A stretch of DNA of 10,026 bases from assembly GCA_031270925.1 (NCBI GenBank), contig JAISWY010000124.1, forward strand, positions 1 to 10,026, written 5' to 3'. This DNA comes from Candidatus Symbiothrix sp. (GTDB taxonomy: Bacteria; Bacteroidota; Bacteroidia; Bacteroidales; Azobacteroidaceae). Below are positions 1 through 8,472 of the stretch, one piece after another (positions within the stretch are counted from its first letter, which is position 1; each line of letters begins with the position of its first letter). The notes under the pieces were generated by a model. It ran no database searches, was not told where the DNA came from, and saw nothing but the letters and a program-made list of their open reading frames with translations. A program made the position numbers and the translations under genes.

Positions 1-3000
1 TAAGGCAAAGCCTTTTTCCAATCCCTGCGCATTGCCGACGGAGCTGGTTGCTTCGGGATCGATGCCTTTGGGCGTCTTTTGATACAAGATAGCGATATTT
101 CGTCCCACAGCGGAAATACGAGCCGAGCTGAGATACGCTTTCGCCAACCATTTTTTGGGGATATTGTAACCGAAACTCAATTCACGGAATTTGATATAGG
201 AAGCGTCGTAGATATATCGCGCCCGGCTTGAATAGTTGTGTCGCCAATGTTCCATCGGGCGCACCCAAGCCATGCTTGGTTGTCCCGCCCAGTATTCTAC
301 ATCCGGTCCGTAAACCGTATTTTCCATATAAACTCCCTTGGTGCGATCGCCATCGGGATAGAGAACCGAATTGGCTCCGAAATCGGCGCCGGGCCGAATG
401 GTATTGCCCGAACTGAGAAAACCCCTCCGCTCGTCGTCATTTTCGCCCAGTATCATTTTGGAGAAGAAATCTTCTTCGCGTCCGGCAAGCGATTGGACGG
501 TTTGGCCGTCCACGCCGCCGCGCCAAGCAGACGAAGAGTACAAAACGCCGCCTTTTTTGAAATCGATCATGAAATTCAAATCAAAATCTTTGTAAGAGAA
601 CGAGTTGCGCCATCCTCCCAGAAAATCCGGTTCCACGCAACCTAGATATTGGTCGGGAGTGCTTAACGGCACTCCATTCAAATTGACGTATATTCTACCT
701 TCGGGGTCGCGTTGATAATCGTCGCCATAAATTACGCCGTAGGGTTTGCCGACTTCGATGTAAAGCAGCACACCGGGTTCGGCATCATCCATTCGGAAAC
801 GATCGACGCCCGGCGCCAAAGAAAGGACTTTGGAACGGTTCATCGCCCAGTTGAAATTGGTTTGCCACCGGAAATTTCGCGTTTCTATGGGAACGATTTC
901 CATCGACAGTTCCACCCCTTGGTTTTGTATTTCGCCGGCATTGAAAATTTTACGGTCATATCCCGAAATTTTTGAAATACCCGCTTCGATAATTTGATTG
1001 GAAGTTGTTTTGTGATAGTAAGTTGCATCCAAGGAAATTCGACCTTTGAAAAAACGGATGTCGGCGCCGATTTCTTTCGAGTCGGTTCTTTCCGGTTTCA
1101 GGGTGGCGTTTTTCCGAACTTCTTCGCTCCGGTAATAAGTATAACCGAGAAAAGTTTCGTTGGAGCGATTGTATCCGTTGATCAAGCGGTCGAAACCGGT
1201 ATCGTTTCCGACTTGGGCGTAAGAGGCGCGGATTTTCGCGAACGACAAAACCGGCGAGTTGAGTTTCAGCAAATCGGTCAGGATTATTCCCGTTCCATAG
1301 GAATAATAAAAGTAAGACCAATTGCTTTTGGGCAGGGCGCTCGACCATTCGTTGCGGGCGGTAGCGTCTAAATACAACCAGTTGTCGAAAGCAAAATTGA
1401 ATGCGCCATACAGGGCTTGCTTTTCTTTGCCCCAATAGCTTTGCGAACTTTTGGTTTCGCCCAAACTATTCGACAGACTTTTGACGTCGGACTGCAGAAG
1501 CGCTTCGGCTTTCGTCCAAAGGCCGTAGCCTCGCTCGTATCGATCGCTTGCGCCGATATTGGCTCCGATGCGGATTTTTTCCGTTAAATTATGGTCGTAC
1601 ATCAACAGAGCGTCGAAATTATTATTGACTGTCGTTCCGGAAGATTCTTCATAAGCGCCGTCGTTGTCGTAAGGCGAGTAATAATTATCGAATCGCCAAT
1701 TACGTCGGGAAGAAATGTCGGTTGCACCCGTCAATCGCAGTTTGAGCAGTTTATGCAGTTGAAAATTCAGACTTACATTTCCCAGCAGCCAGTGAGAATC
1801 GTCGGCGTTGGACGATTCATTCAAGGCCCAATAGGGATTGGGAATACCGTTGCGCTGAACAGGCGTGCCGTCGGGATTTTTCCAGGGCATAAGTTCGGCG
1901 AGCGTTGCATCGCGAGGCAGATTAGCGAATATCCATAAAGGATTGCGCGAAGAACTGTTGCGATAGCCGCGATTGCTTACATCTTCGTAAACGTATTTGA
2001 GGCCGACGTCCAAACTCATGAATTTTGCAAGATTAGTGAAGGAGCGGATATTGAACGAATGGCGATCCAAAATATTGAAATTCTCCAAAATATCGTCGGC
2101 ATGGATATTCGTATAGGAAAACCGCATGGACGAACCGTTATCGAAAACCTTGTCCGCCGAAACGCTATTAGTTACGGAAACGCCTGTCTTATACATATTT
2201 CCGATGGTTTCGGGCGAAGGGCTGTACGATTTTACTTCGCCGTTTCGTCCCACCACATCGAAGCCGAGCATCGGCATTCCCCAAGCCTGCGTTCCGTCGT
2301 TTCTGATAATCATACTGAACATACCATAAGGCAATTCGGGATTGTAATAAGAGGTGTTGTAGGTGTTGTAACCACCCAACCATCGATTTTCCGCACCGGC
2401 TCCGTAAACGTTTTGCATGGTTGGATATTGATACAAGTAGGAAAAAGTAGAGTTGAGCGCATAAGAAATGCCCAATCCCGCTTTTTTCGAGCCTTTTTTG
2501 GTAGTAATCAAAATGACGCCGTTGGCCGCATCGGAGCCGTAGAGTGCGGATGCGTTGGCGCCTTTCAGCACTTCCATGCTTTCGATGTCGTCGGGATTGA
2601 TGTTGTTGGCAGCGTTTCCATAATCCAAATCGCCGCTCGTTCCCATGTCGTTGCGGATGGGAACGCCATCGACCACATACATTGGTTGGTTATTTTCCGT
2701 GAGCGAGTTGTTGCCGCGAATAACCACGCGAGTCGAACTCAACGGGCCGCCGGCGGAAATCATTTGCAGGCCGGATACTTTTCCCGCCAACATATTGAGA
2801 AGACTAGCATCGCGGCTTTCGGTCATCGACTTCGTATCCACCGCTTGGCGAGCGTAAGGCAGCGATTTGGCATCGCGGCTGATACCCATCGCCGTAATAA
2901 CAACCTCGTCCAACTGCTTCACATCTTCTTTCAGAATGATGTTGAGATGGGTACGTTTTCCGACATGGACATTCTGCGTTTCATAACCTAAATAGCTGAT

Positions 3001-3219
3001 AATTAATACATCATCCGCCTTTACTTGCATTGTGAATTTTCCGTCCAAACCGGTAGAAGTTCCCATTTTGCTGCCGGAAATTGTGATATTGGCTCCGATA
3101 ACCGGCTCTTTCTTTTCGTCCGATACCATTCCTGTGAGTTTGAATGTGGATTCCTGCGCCTGTAATCGAAAAAACGACAACATCAGCAATAATAGAAATA
3201 AAAAAAGTTTGTTTCGCAT
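1..3219 (-). CDS. SusC-like TonB-dependent outer-membrane transporter (3' end cut by window edge)
   Basis: Energised by TonB, this family imports oligosaccharides across the outer membrane, normally with a SusD lipoprotein lid. The frame is open without a stop for 1073 codons to base 1; the last residues seen (NAQGLEKGFAL) are near the usual end of the family, so probably only some 10-20 residues are missing. Residues 1-22 form a signal peptide (MRNKLFLFLLLL...LQAQ). A carboxypeptidase-regulatory-like domain covers about 27-100, with VIGANITISG and the ISYLGYETQ motif. A TonB-box-like stretch, DEVVITAMGI, lies at 104-113. The plug domain (about 114-242) has the SusC hallmarks VVIRGNNSL, MYVVDGVPI and ALYGSDAANGVILITTKKG. 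The rest is beta-barrel. There is no STN domain, so direct signalling to an anti-sigma factor is unlikely. It starts 29 bp after the GH2 gene with no visible promoter between, so it is probably in the same operon. A susD gene is expected beyond the left edge. The substrate is not readable. Confidence 0.96.
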   Translation of the reverse strand, partial: MRNKLFLFLLLLMLSFFRLQAQESTFKLTGMVSDEKKEPVIGANITISGSKMGTSTGLDGKFTMQVKADDVLIISYLGYETQNVHVGKRTHLNIILKEDVKQLDEVVITAMGISRDAKSLPYARQAVDTKSMTESRDASLLNMLAGKVSGLQMISAGGPLSSTRVVIRGNNSLTENNQPMYVVDGVPIRNDMGTSGDLDYGNAANNINPDDIESMEVLKGANASALYGSDAANGVILITTKKGSKKAGLGISYALNSTFSYLYQYPTMQNVYGAGAENRWLGGYNTYNTSYYNPELPYGMFSMIIRNDGTQAWGMPMLGFDVVGRNGEVKSYSPSPETIGNMYKTGVSVTNSVSADKVFDNGSSMRFSYTNIHADDILENFNILDRHSFNIRSFTNLAKFMSLDVGLKYVYEDVSNRGYRNSSSRNPLWIFANLPRDATLAELMPWKNPDGTPVQRNGIPNPYWALNESSNADDSHWLLGNVSLNFQLHKLLKLRLTGATDISSRRNWRFDNYYSPYDNDGAYEESSGTTVNNNFDALLMYDHNLTEKIRIGANIGASDRYERGYGLWTKAEALLQSDVKSLSNSLGETKSSQSYWGKEKQALYGAFNFAFDNWLYLDATARNEWSSALPKSNWSYFYYSYGTGIILTDLLKLNSPVLSFAKIRASYAQVGNDTGFDRLINGYNRSNETFLGYTYYRSEEVRKNATLKPERTDSKEIGADIRFFKGRISLDATYYHKTTSNQIIEAGISKISGYDRKIFNAGEIQNQGVELSMEIVPIETRNFRWQTNFNWAMNRSKVLSLAPGVDRFRMDDAEPGVLLYIEVGKPYGVIYGDDYQRDPEGRIYVNLNGVPLSTPDQYLGCVEPDFLGGWRNSFSYKDFDLNFMIDFKKGGVLYSSSAWRGGVDGQTVQSLAGREEDFFSKMILGENDDERRGFLSSGNTIRPGADFGANSVLYPDGDRTKGVYMENTVYGPDVEYWAGQPSMAWVRPMEHWRHNYSSRARYIYDASYIKFRELSFGYNIPKKWLAKAYLSSARISAVGRNIAILYQKTPKGIDPEATSSVGNAQGLEKGFAL

Positions 3220-3248
3220 ATAGATATTAGATTAACATTAAAATAAAA

Positions 3249-6200
3249 TTAACTCTCGCTTTTATAGACCGACAATTTCAATTGCGGCAAAAATTCCGCA
3301 TGATTCGAGCATTGAAAACGCAGCGTTACCGGCCTCTCCGTTTCGATTGAAAAATGATTCCAACCCTGTTGCAGCGGTATATTTTCCAGTTTATTCAATA
3401 ACCGCTCGTTCAATATTATTTTGTTTGCGGCGCCTTCCGTCAGGCTTAAATGCAGTTCGGGCATATCCGGTTCAATCAGCAGATTTTCTAATGATCGGGG
3501 ACTCCAGACCCAAAAATCCTTCAAGGGTTTAGAGACCGTGCCGGAGGCGTCGAGCGACAGTTCCGAATTTAAAACCTTGGCGGAATCGACCGGGATACCT
3601 GCGTTTTTCAAAATAGCGGCTAATGTTTTATTGCCTTTATTCGATTCGGCGAAACGAAACAACGAACTGATATAGAAGCAATTATTTTTATCGCGATACC
3701 GGATGAATACCGGTGCGGCGCCTTTCTTCTCGCGTTCGCTACGCAAGACGGAAGCTATTTTGATTTCTTCCGGGCGATGATTCCATTGCCGCCAATCGGT
3801 GTTGCAGGCGTTTAACAATATTTCGCCGTTTTCGACCCAATCGCCTGTCAAACCATATTCCGAAGCGTTTTCTTTCTGTATTTCGCAAAAGTAGAAATCG
3901 GAATTGTGCAGGCCTTGCATCCACGATTTATCGTTGGGAATGAAAGACGAGGATTCCCGCGCTTCCAAGTTTAAATGATTGGATAATAATAAATTGAAAG
4001 AAGATAATGTTTCGGGAGTAATACCCCAAATCCATATATCGGCGCCTTTACCGGCTTGTTTTTTCAAATTTTCGGCAAGGGATTTATCCAAAATCGCACT
4101 TCCATCCACAATATAAATGGCTTTTTGAGGCGATTGGCATTTTTCCGCAAATTCAAGGCCTTGTTCGCTCAAAATCTGTTTCAATTCGGAATCCGGTTTT
4201 CCGATGAACAATATATCGGAATATTGCTTTTCCGGTTCGATAATAGCCTTTTGTGCAGGCAATTCGGGTTTTTGCCATTCCGACCATGCCGGCGCATCGG
4301 GAGCGTTGGCCGCACGAATAGCATCGAACATCGGCCACGTTTCGTAAAGCGGCAAGTTGGGGTCGTATCCCGGATTGAGCGTAGAACTGTAAGGGCCAAG
4401 TCGTTCGGGTTGCACGCCGGGGATGCCTTCTTTGTAATCCGCGAAAAATATTCCATCGTTTTCCACCGAAGGCGACGTTGTCAAATCTTTTTTTCCGAAA
4501 GCAAGCGGTTTCAAGCCATACCACACAATGTTGAAGACCGAAACGTAAGAGGCGCTCAATTCGCGTTGGCCGGCAATGAGATGATAGGCTTCATTGGCCA
4601 AGCCTTCCATACGTCCCTGCATGGATTCGTAGGCGCGTTCGCCGTTGTATTTCGCGACTTGTCGGGGTGTGCCGTAATAGGCCATGCTGTGTTCGCCCAC
4701 GCCCCAGGGTTTGCCGAGCGATTTCCATTCGTGCATGGTGTGGTTGTCGCCGTAATGTCCCATGGTGACGGGCAATGCGCCTTCGCCGTCTTCTTCGCCG
4801 TCGCTCGAAATCCATGGGCGGACAGGGTCGCCGGTCGAAACGATTGCTTTCCAATCGTTCCACGCTTGCCGTTGGAAAGGCATCAGTTCGGGTTTTTTGA
4901 ATACGTTGAGGATGACGGGGCGATTTTCGTTGCTGATGCTCCATCCGAAAACGGAAGCATGGTTCCGGTCGCGCAGGACGAAGCGGCGGATGTGTTCCCT
5001 GCAATTTTCCCAAAACAGGGGCGAATCCATTTTCGGGCCGCCGTCGCTTGCCCAAATCGCGGTTTCGTTGAGTATGCAGATGCCCATTTCGTCGGCAACA
5101 TCCAAATAGAAGCGCGGATAAATCTGCGCATGGGGACGGACGGCATTTCCGTTGGCCGCTTTAATAGCCGAGAACCAAGCCCAAGCATAACGGCGGGTCA
5201 TTTGCGGGATTCCCATGAAATGCCACGAATCGCCACGCAGTTCGTAAGGACGTCCGTTCAGGCATTGCTTGTCGCCTTGAAAAGTCCATTCGCGCCAACC
5301 GAAACGTTCGTATTTGGTGTCGATTCGGGTTTGTTTTTTGCCGTTTAAATTCAATGTAAGGCCGTAAAGATTGGGATGTTCGGGCGTCCAATAATTCAAA
5401 TCGCCTTCATAGACAGGGATTTGGACGGTTATTGTGTTTGTTCCGTTTTTGAGATTGATTTTTTGGGAAGGAATATTGATAGCCGAGTTTTCGGCCAAAT
5501 CCCAATTCGGCACCGGCGCGGAATTGACGTCGGTTCCTGCGCGGTTGAGCCATTCGCGAATATTCCCTTCCAATTGCAGCGTTTCTTCTTTTCCGCTTGA
5601 ATTGTCAATCGAGATATTCAATTCTAATAATTGTTTGGATACCAATGGTTTAATATAAATGTCGCTGATATGGATTTTCGGCAACGCGATTAAATAAATG
5701 TCTTGCCAGATGCCTGCGATAAACGAACCCCACATGGAACCGGCGGGAATAATTCGTCGTCCAAGCGTGGAATTATCTTCAAAAAGCGACTGTTTTCGCA
5801 CACCGACTAAAATTTCAATTTTCTCTCCTGCATTGACTAAATGGCTAATATCGACTTCAAAAGGCAGGAAAATATCGAAATTTTCGGCTACTTTATTCCC
5901 TTTCACATAGATTTCGGCGTAACCGGCGACGGCTTCAAAATGCAGGCGTATCTGCTTGTCTGTCCAATCATTAGGAATTTGAATTATTTTTTTCATCCAA
6001 GCAATGGCGATATTTTCCCAATATTCGGGATAGGAAGGAAAATCGCGATGATCGGGGCCTTCCATATTGTAACGCGCAAATGCGTTTACATTCCACGGCG
6101 AAGGAATTTTGATAGGTGTTTTGTCCCAATCCCGATCGTTGGGAAGCGGCAAGGCAGGCGCAAAGCCCGAACCTTGTTTGAAACCGGCGGGCAATGCGAT

Positions 6201-6386
6201 TCCCTGAAAATCCCATAAACCGTTGAGGCAGATTTCCTGCCGGCAATCTTTTTCCAATCGGTTAATCAAACCTTCCTGCGGAGCAAACAGTTGATTATAA
6301 AACAGTTTTCCTTCTTGCGCCGTCGTTTTTACGAATGATAAAAAACAGCAGACAATAACGAGCAGATATTTCATTTTACGCATCAT
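3249..6386 (-). CDS. Glycoside hydrolase family 2-like enzyme with long C-terminal extension
   Basis: A probable retaining exo-beta-glycosidase of the GH2 superfamily, 1045 aa. A signal peptide covers about 1-24 (core MKYLLVIVCCFLSF, possible cleavage after TTAQ); no T9SS tail is present, so it is probably periplasmic. The sugar-binding jelly-roll domain is at about 50-235 (LNGLWDF, PSPWNV, FEAVAGYAEIYV), an immunoglobulin-like domain at about 236-360, and the TIM barrel at about 365-700 (FGWREW, RGDSWHF, VRPHAQIYPRFYLDVADEMGI). Glu487 in SISNENRP fits the acid/base position; Glu565 in WGVGEHSM is my candidate nucleophile. Residues about 720-1045 are beyond a minimal GH2 enzyme and include LTGDWVENGEILLNACNTDW and ASVLRSERE. 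The first ATG overlaps the stop of the GH43 gene (ATGA), implying translational coupling; ATG codons at 6383 and 6374 are alternatives, the last leaving a cleaner signal peptide. Superfamily is clear; specificity (galactosidase, mannosidase, glucuronidase or other) is not. Confidence 0.92.
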   Translation of the reverse strand: MMRKMKYLLVIVCCFLSFVKTTAQEGKLFYNQLFAPQEGLINRLEKDCRQEICLNGLWDFQGIALPAGFKQGSGFAPALPLPNDRDWDKTPIKIPSPWNVNAFARYNMEGPDHRDFPSYPEYWENIAIAWMKKIIQIPNDWTDKQIRLHFEAVAGYAEIYVKGNKVAENFDIFLPFEVDISHLVNAGEKIEILVGVRKQSLFEDNSTLGRRIIPAGSMWGSFIAGIWQDIYLIALPKIHISDIYIKPLVSKQLLELNISIDNSSGKEETLQLEGNIREWLNRAGTDVNSAPVPNWDLAENSAINIPSQKINLKNGTNTITVQIPVYEGDLNYWTPEHPNLYGLTLNLNGKKQTRIDTKYERFGWREWTFQGDKQCLNGRPYELRGDSWHFMGIPQMTRRYAWAWFSAIKAANGNAVRPHAQIYPRFYLDVADEMGICILNETAIWASDGGPKMDSPLFWENCREHIRRFVLRDRNHASVFGWSISNENRPVILNVFKKPELMPFQRQAWNDWKAIVSTGDPVRPWISSDGEEDGEGALPVTMGHYGDNHTMHEWKSLGKPWGVGEHSMAYYGTPRQVAKYNGERAYESMQGRMEGLANEAYHLIAGQRELSASYVSVFNIVWYGLKPLAFGKKDLTTSPSVENDGIFFADYKEGIPGVQPERLGPYSSTLNPGYDPNLPLYETWPMFDAIRAANAPDAPAWSEWQKPELPAQKAIIEPEKQYSDILFIGKPDSELKQILSEQGLEFAEKCQSPQKAIYIVDGSAILDKSLAENLKKQAGKGADIWIWGITPETLSSFNLLLSNHLNLEARESSSFIPNDKSWMQGLHNSDFYFCEIQKENASEYGLTGDWVENGEILLNACNTDWRQWNHRPEEIKIASVLRSEREKKGAAPVFIRYRDKNNCFYISSLFRFAESNKGNKTLAAILKNAGIPVDSAKVLNSELSLDASGTVSKPLKDFWVWSPRSLENLLIEPDMPELHLSLTEGAANKIILNERLLNKLENIPLQQGWNHFSIETERPVTLRFQCSNHAEFLPQLKLSVYKSES

Positions 6387-8347
6387 TTCTTGATTAATTT
6401 GATATTGTCGTTTTGATGTTCGGAAACAAAAGAGAGGATATAACAGCCTTTTGCATAGTTGGAAGTATCAATGGAAGTGTTTTTTTCGGAATAGCAAGCA
6501 TAAAGTTTGCGCCCGTAGAGGTCGGAAAGATTTAGCCAGCCGGTGTGCGACAGTTCCACATTAAATATTCCGTCCGAAGGATTGGGATAGACCGATAATG
6601 TTTTCGTTTTCAACTCGTTGATGGATGAAAAATTATCGCTGACTACCACCGTTCCCCGTGTAATTCCGTTTTCGTTGAACGCATCGATGGAAAAATAATA
6701 TTTCGAGTCGCGGTTGAAGTAGCCAGCATTGAAATTGTTGGAGTAAACCATGGTCGCATTGTTCAGTTGGTTTTCTTTCACACCCCATCGCACGATGTAG
6801 CCGTCGGCATTGTCGCGTTTTTTCCACACCAATTGAATGCGTCGCGTATCGCTCTGATTGCGTTTGACTGTGATTTGGCTGATGGCTTCGGGTAAATCGC
6901 CGGCATAGTCGGTTAATCCGAAGATGCGGAAGCCTGAAAGAGAAAATTTACCGTTCATGGTTTTGGTATTCACGATTCGGAGGTAGTGCGTTTTTACGGC
7001 TTCATCCAAAACGATTAATTCGTGCGGCGCGTCGGCAGTGTTTTGGGTTTTATCAATCAGCAAAGTCCAATCGGTTCCGTTGTCCGATTTTTCGATTTTA
7101 TATTGATAATAAACGTAAGACGTTGGATTCGCTAAAACCGAGAAATCCTGATCGGCGAAATTGACTTGTATGGCGTGAACGTTCGTCTGTTTTTCCAAAT
7201 CGACTTGGAGCCATTCGCCCGCGTTTCCGGTTTGCGCCGTCCACCACGATTCGATTTGCTCGTTCACAGCGTTTTTCGGAATGTAAGTATCCATATTGGA
7301 AGAGGCCGAAACCGGTTTGTTGAACGAAAGCAAATTCCAATTCATCGAAATATCGTGATTTTCAAAATCCGTTTTTTCGTCGGGAATCGCGAAGGGATAA
7401 TCGCTCCAAACGGTATTGCAGAACATTTTTCCATCTTCGGTAAAATAGACGGGAAACAGTCCGAGACGGCGTTCAAAGGCATGGCGGACGGAGATTTTCA
7501 TGCTTGCCACGTGCCAATAATTGCCGTATTTGTCCTTGAATGTATGACCGTGTCCGGCCGCACCTGCGAATCCGCCCGGCTTGATCGAAAACGGATTGTA
7601 ATCGGCATAGGTAAACGGGCCTAATGGATTGTCGCCCACATAGATACCGTCGGCATAAATGCGGTATTCGGTTCCGGGAGCGGCGTATTGAAGGTAATAT
7701 TTGCCGTTGTGCTTAATCATGCAGGGGCCTTCGTTCCATCCGGTGCGGTTTTCGTTGTTGTTGGCGCCCGGCACTTCCCATCCGTATTTGTCGCCGTTGT
7801 GTTCAATCAGCGTTTTGGGGTAGCCGATGATTTTAAAACCGTCGTTCGGATCGACTTCCGCGCCCATAATCGGGTCTTTATCCGAGCAGCCCCAAAAGAT
7901 ATAGACTTTTCCGGTATCTTCGTCTTTGAAAAAGGCGGGGTCGGCCGTTCCCTGATTGAATTTGGTGTTCAATTCTTTCCAATCGTCGGCGTCGGGGTTA
8001 TCGGTGTAGAAAATGCGGGGCGAGCCACCGATTAAATAATACATCCGGTCGCCCCATACCATGATGGTTGGCGCGTAGTTTTCCTGTGTCGTAAGCGTGG
8101 AATACGGAATATAGTACCACGATTTCAAGTCTTCGGAACTCCAGCAACCGCCGGTTTTGGAAGCGAACAGATAATATTTTCCTTTGAAATATTCGCAAAC
8201 GGGGTCGGCGGCTTCACGGCGCGACGGTTCGTCGAATTGGAAACGGTAATTCAGATTCATCGGGTTAGCCACGATATTTTCCTTGGGGATTTGCGCCGAG
8301 CAGATTCCGCATCCGAAGATAAAAATCAAAACAAACAGTTTTTTCAT
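6383..8347 (-). CDS. Secreted GH43-like glycosidase with F5/8C, FN3-like and T9SS sorting domains
   Basis: A probable inverting glycosidase of the GH43 type (arabinofuranosidase, xylosidase or galactosidase-like), 654 aa from the chosen start. In order: signal peptide 1-19 (MKKLFVLIFIFGCGICSAQ); five-bladed propeller about 35-325; F5/8-type C / CBM32-like domain about 340-478 (WWTAQTGNAGEWLQVDLE, HYLRIVNT, LSGFRIFG); FN3-like domain about 488-570; T9SS type A sorting domain about 584-654 (LSVYPNPSDGIFNVE, ending IKLIKK). Catalytic candidates are Asp48 (ADP), Asp136 (TADPAF) and Glu206 (NEGP); the GHGH motif at about 265-268 also fits. The tail predicts export through the outer membrane and cell-surface anchoring or release, so it likely acts before SusC import. 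An in-frame TTG at 8374 would add nine residues before a good signal peptide and overlaps the candidate promoter, so I reject it. No Shine-Dalgarno is seen; the leader is A-rich. It is first in the operon. The GH43 subfamily and substrate are unresolved; GH117-like families also share this fold. Confidence 0.9.
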   Translation of the reverse strand: MKKLFVLIFIFGCGICSAQIPKENIVANPMNLNYRFQFDEPSRREAADPVCEYFKGKYYLFASKTGGCWSSEDLKSWYYIPYSTLTTQENYAPTIMVWGDRMYYLIGGSPRIFYTDNPDADDWKELNTKFNQGTADPAFFKDEDTGKVYIFWGCSDKDPIMGAEVDPNDGFKIIGYPKTLIEHNGDKYGWEVPGANNNENRTGWNEGPCMIKHNGKYYLQYAAPGTEYRIYADGIYVGDNPLGPFTYADYNPFSIKPGGFAGAAGHGHTFKDKYGNYWHVASMKISVRHAFERRLGLFPVYFTEDGKMFCNTVWSDYPFAIPDEKTDFENHDISMNWNLLSFNKPVSASSNMDTYIPKNAVNEQIESWWTAQTGNAGEWLQVDLEKQTNVHAIQVNFADQDFSVLANPTSYVYYQYKIEKSDNGTDWTLLIDKTQNTADAPHELIVLDEAVKTHYLRIVNTKTMNGKFSLSGFRIFGLTDYAGDLPEAISQITVKRNQSDTRRIQLVWKKRDNADGYIVRWGVKENQLNNATMVYSNNFNAGYFNRDSKYYFSIDAFNENGITRGTVVVSDNFSSINELKTKTLSVYPNPSDGIFNVELSHTGWLNLSDLYGRKLYACYSEKNTSIDTSNYAKGCYILSFVSEHQNDNIKLIKK

Positions 8348-8371
8348 GATATTATTTTTATAATTTTCCGG

Positions 8372-8379
8372 CAAAGTTA
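8372..8379 (-). promoter_or_regulatory. Candidate Bacteroidota -7 promoter element for the GH43-GH2-susC operon
   Basis: Read on the minus strand the bases are TAACTTTG, an exact match to the Bacteroidota -7 consensus TAnnTTTG. It ends 24 bp before the ATG at 8347, so transcription would begin about 15-20 bases before the start codon. I see no convincing TTTG -33 element at the usual distance upstream; the region there is AT-rich and repetitive, so the promoter may be activator-dependent. No such element occurs in the gaps before the GH2 or susC genes. This is a consensus match only. Confidence 0.45.
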
Positions 8380-8472
8380 AGTTTAGGGAATTAATTTAGG
8401 GTTTAAAATTGGGATTAAAAAAGGCTTAAAATTGAAATTAAGTGGTTTTAAGTGTGGAAAAACCGGAAAATT
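8380..8472. other. Non-coding upstream region between transposase relic and operon promoter
   Basis: This stretch has no credible reading frame. It is very AT-rich and contains the near-repeats at 8386-8441 and a weak inverted pair, CTTAAAA (8425-8431) and TTTTAAG (8446-8452), separated by 14 bp. The pair lacks a G+C stem and a T-run in the right place, so it is not a terminator. It is the likely place for regulator binding sites of the glycosidase-susC operon. The gap 8723-8746 between the relic and the toxin stop codon holds nothing I recognise, including no terminator for the toxin operon. Confidence 0.5.
8386..8441. repeat. AT-rich tandem near-repeats upstream of the operon promoter
   Basis: Two 16-bp segments, TTAAAATTGGGATTAA (8403-8418) and TTAAAATTGAAATTAA (8426-8441), differ at two positions and are offset by 23 bp. 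A partial third copy of the right half, GGGAATTAA, sits at 8386-8394, one further step (24 bp) toward the gene. A spacing close to two helical turns, immediately upstream of the candidate -7 element, is what a cooperative regulator binding one DNA face would need. The block is low-complexity AT-rich DNA, so chance or slippage remains possible. Confidence 0.4.

Noticed and set aside
956..1435. Minus-strand 159-codon frame that might hint at a frameshift in susC
   Set aside because: Translating the main frame from 3219 to base 1 gives continuous SusC-like sequence through this stretch, so there is no break; this is an out-of-frame shadow.
2059..2991. 310-codon plus-strand open frame
   Set aside because: It is antisense to the plug and early barrel region of the SusC gene and shows no family features.
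4056..5348. 430-codon plus-strand open frame
   Set aside because: It lies wholly antisense within the GH2 gene, whose catalytic motifs are clear. Its Phe/Arg/Val-rich composition is typical of an antisense shadow.
8309..8347. GH43 protein as a lipoprotein (IFGC before Cys13)
   Set aside because: The residue at -2 is Phe, which is unusual for a lipobox, a normal signal-peptidase I site (CSA-Q) follows, and the T9SS tail requires ordinary Sec export.
8345..8374. Upstream TTG start at 8374 for the GH43 gene
   Set aside because: It would put nine polar residues before the signal peptide, and the TTG overlaps the candidate -7 element, so it would not be transcribed from that promoter.
8425..8452. 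CTTAAAA / TTTTAAG inverted pair as a terminator
   Set aside because: The 7-bp stem has one G-C pair and a 14-bp loop, and no U-tract follows; too weak for an intrinsic terminator.
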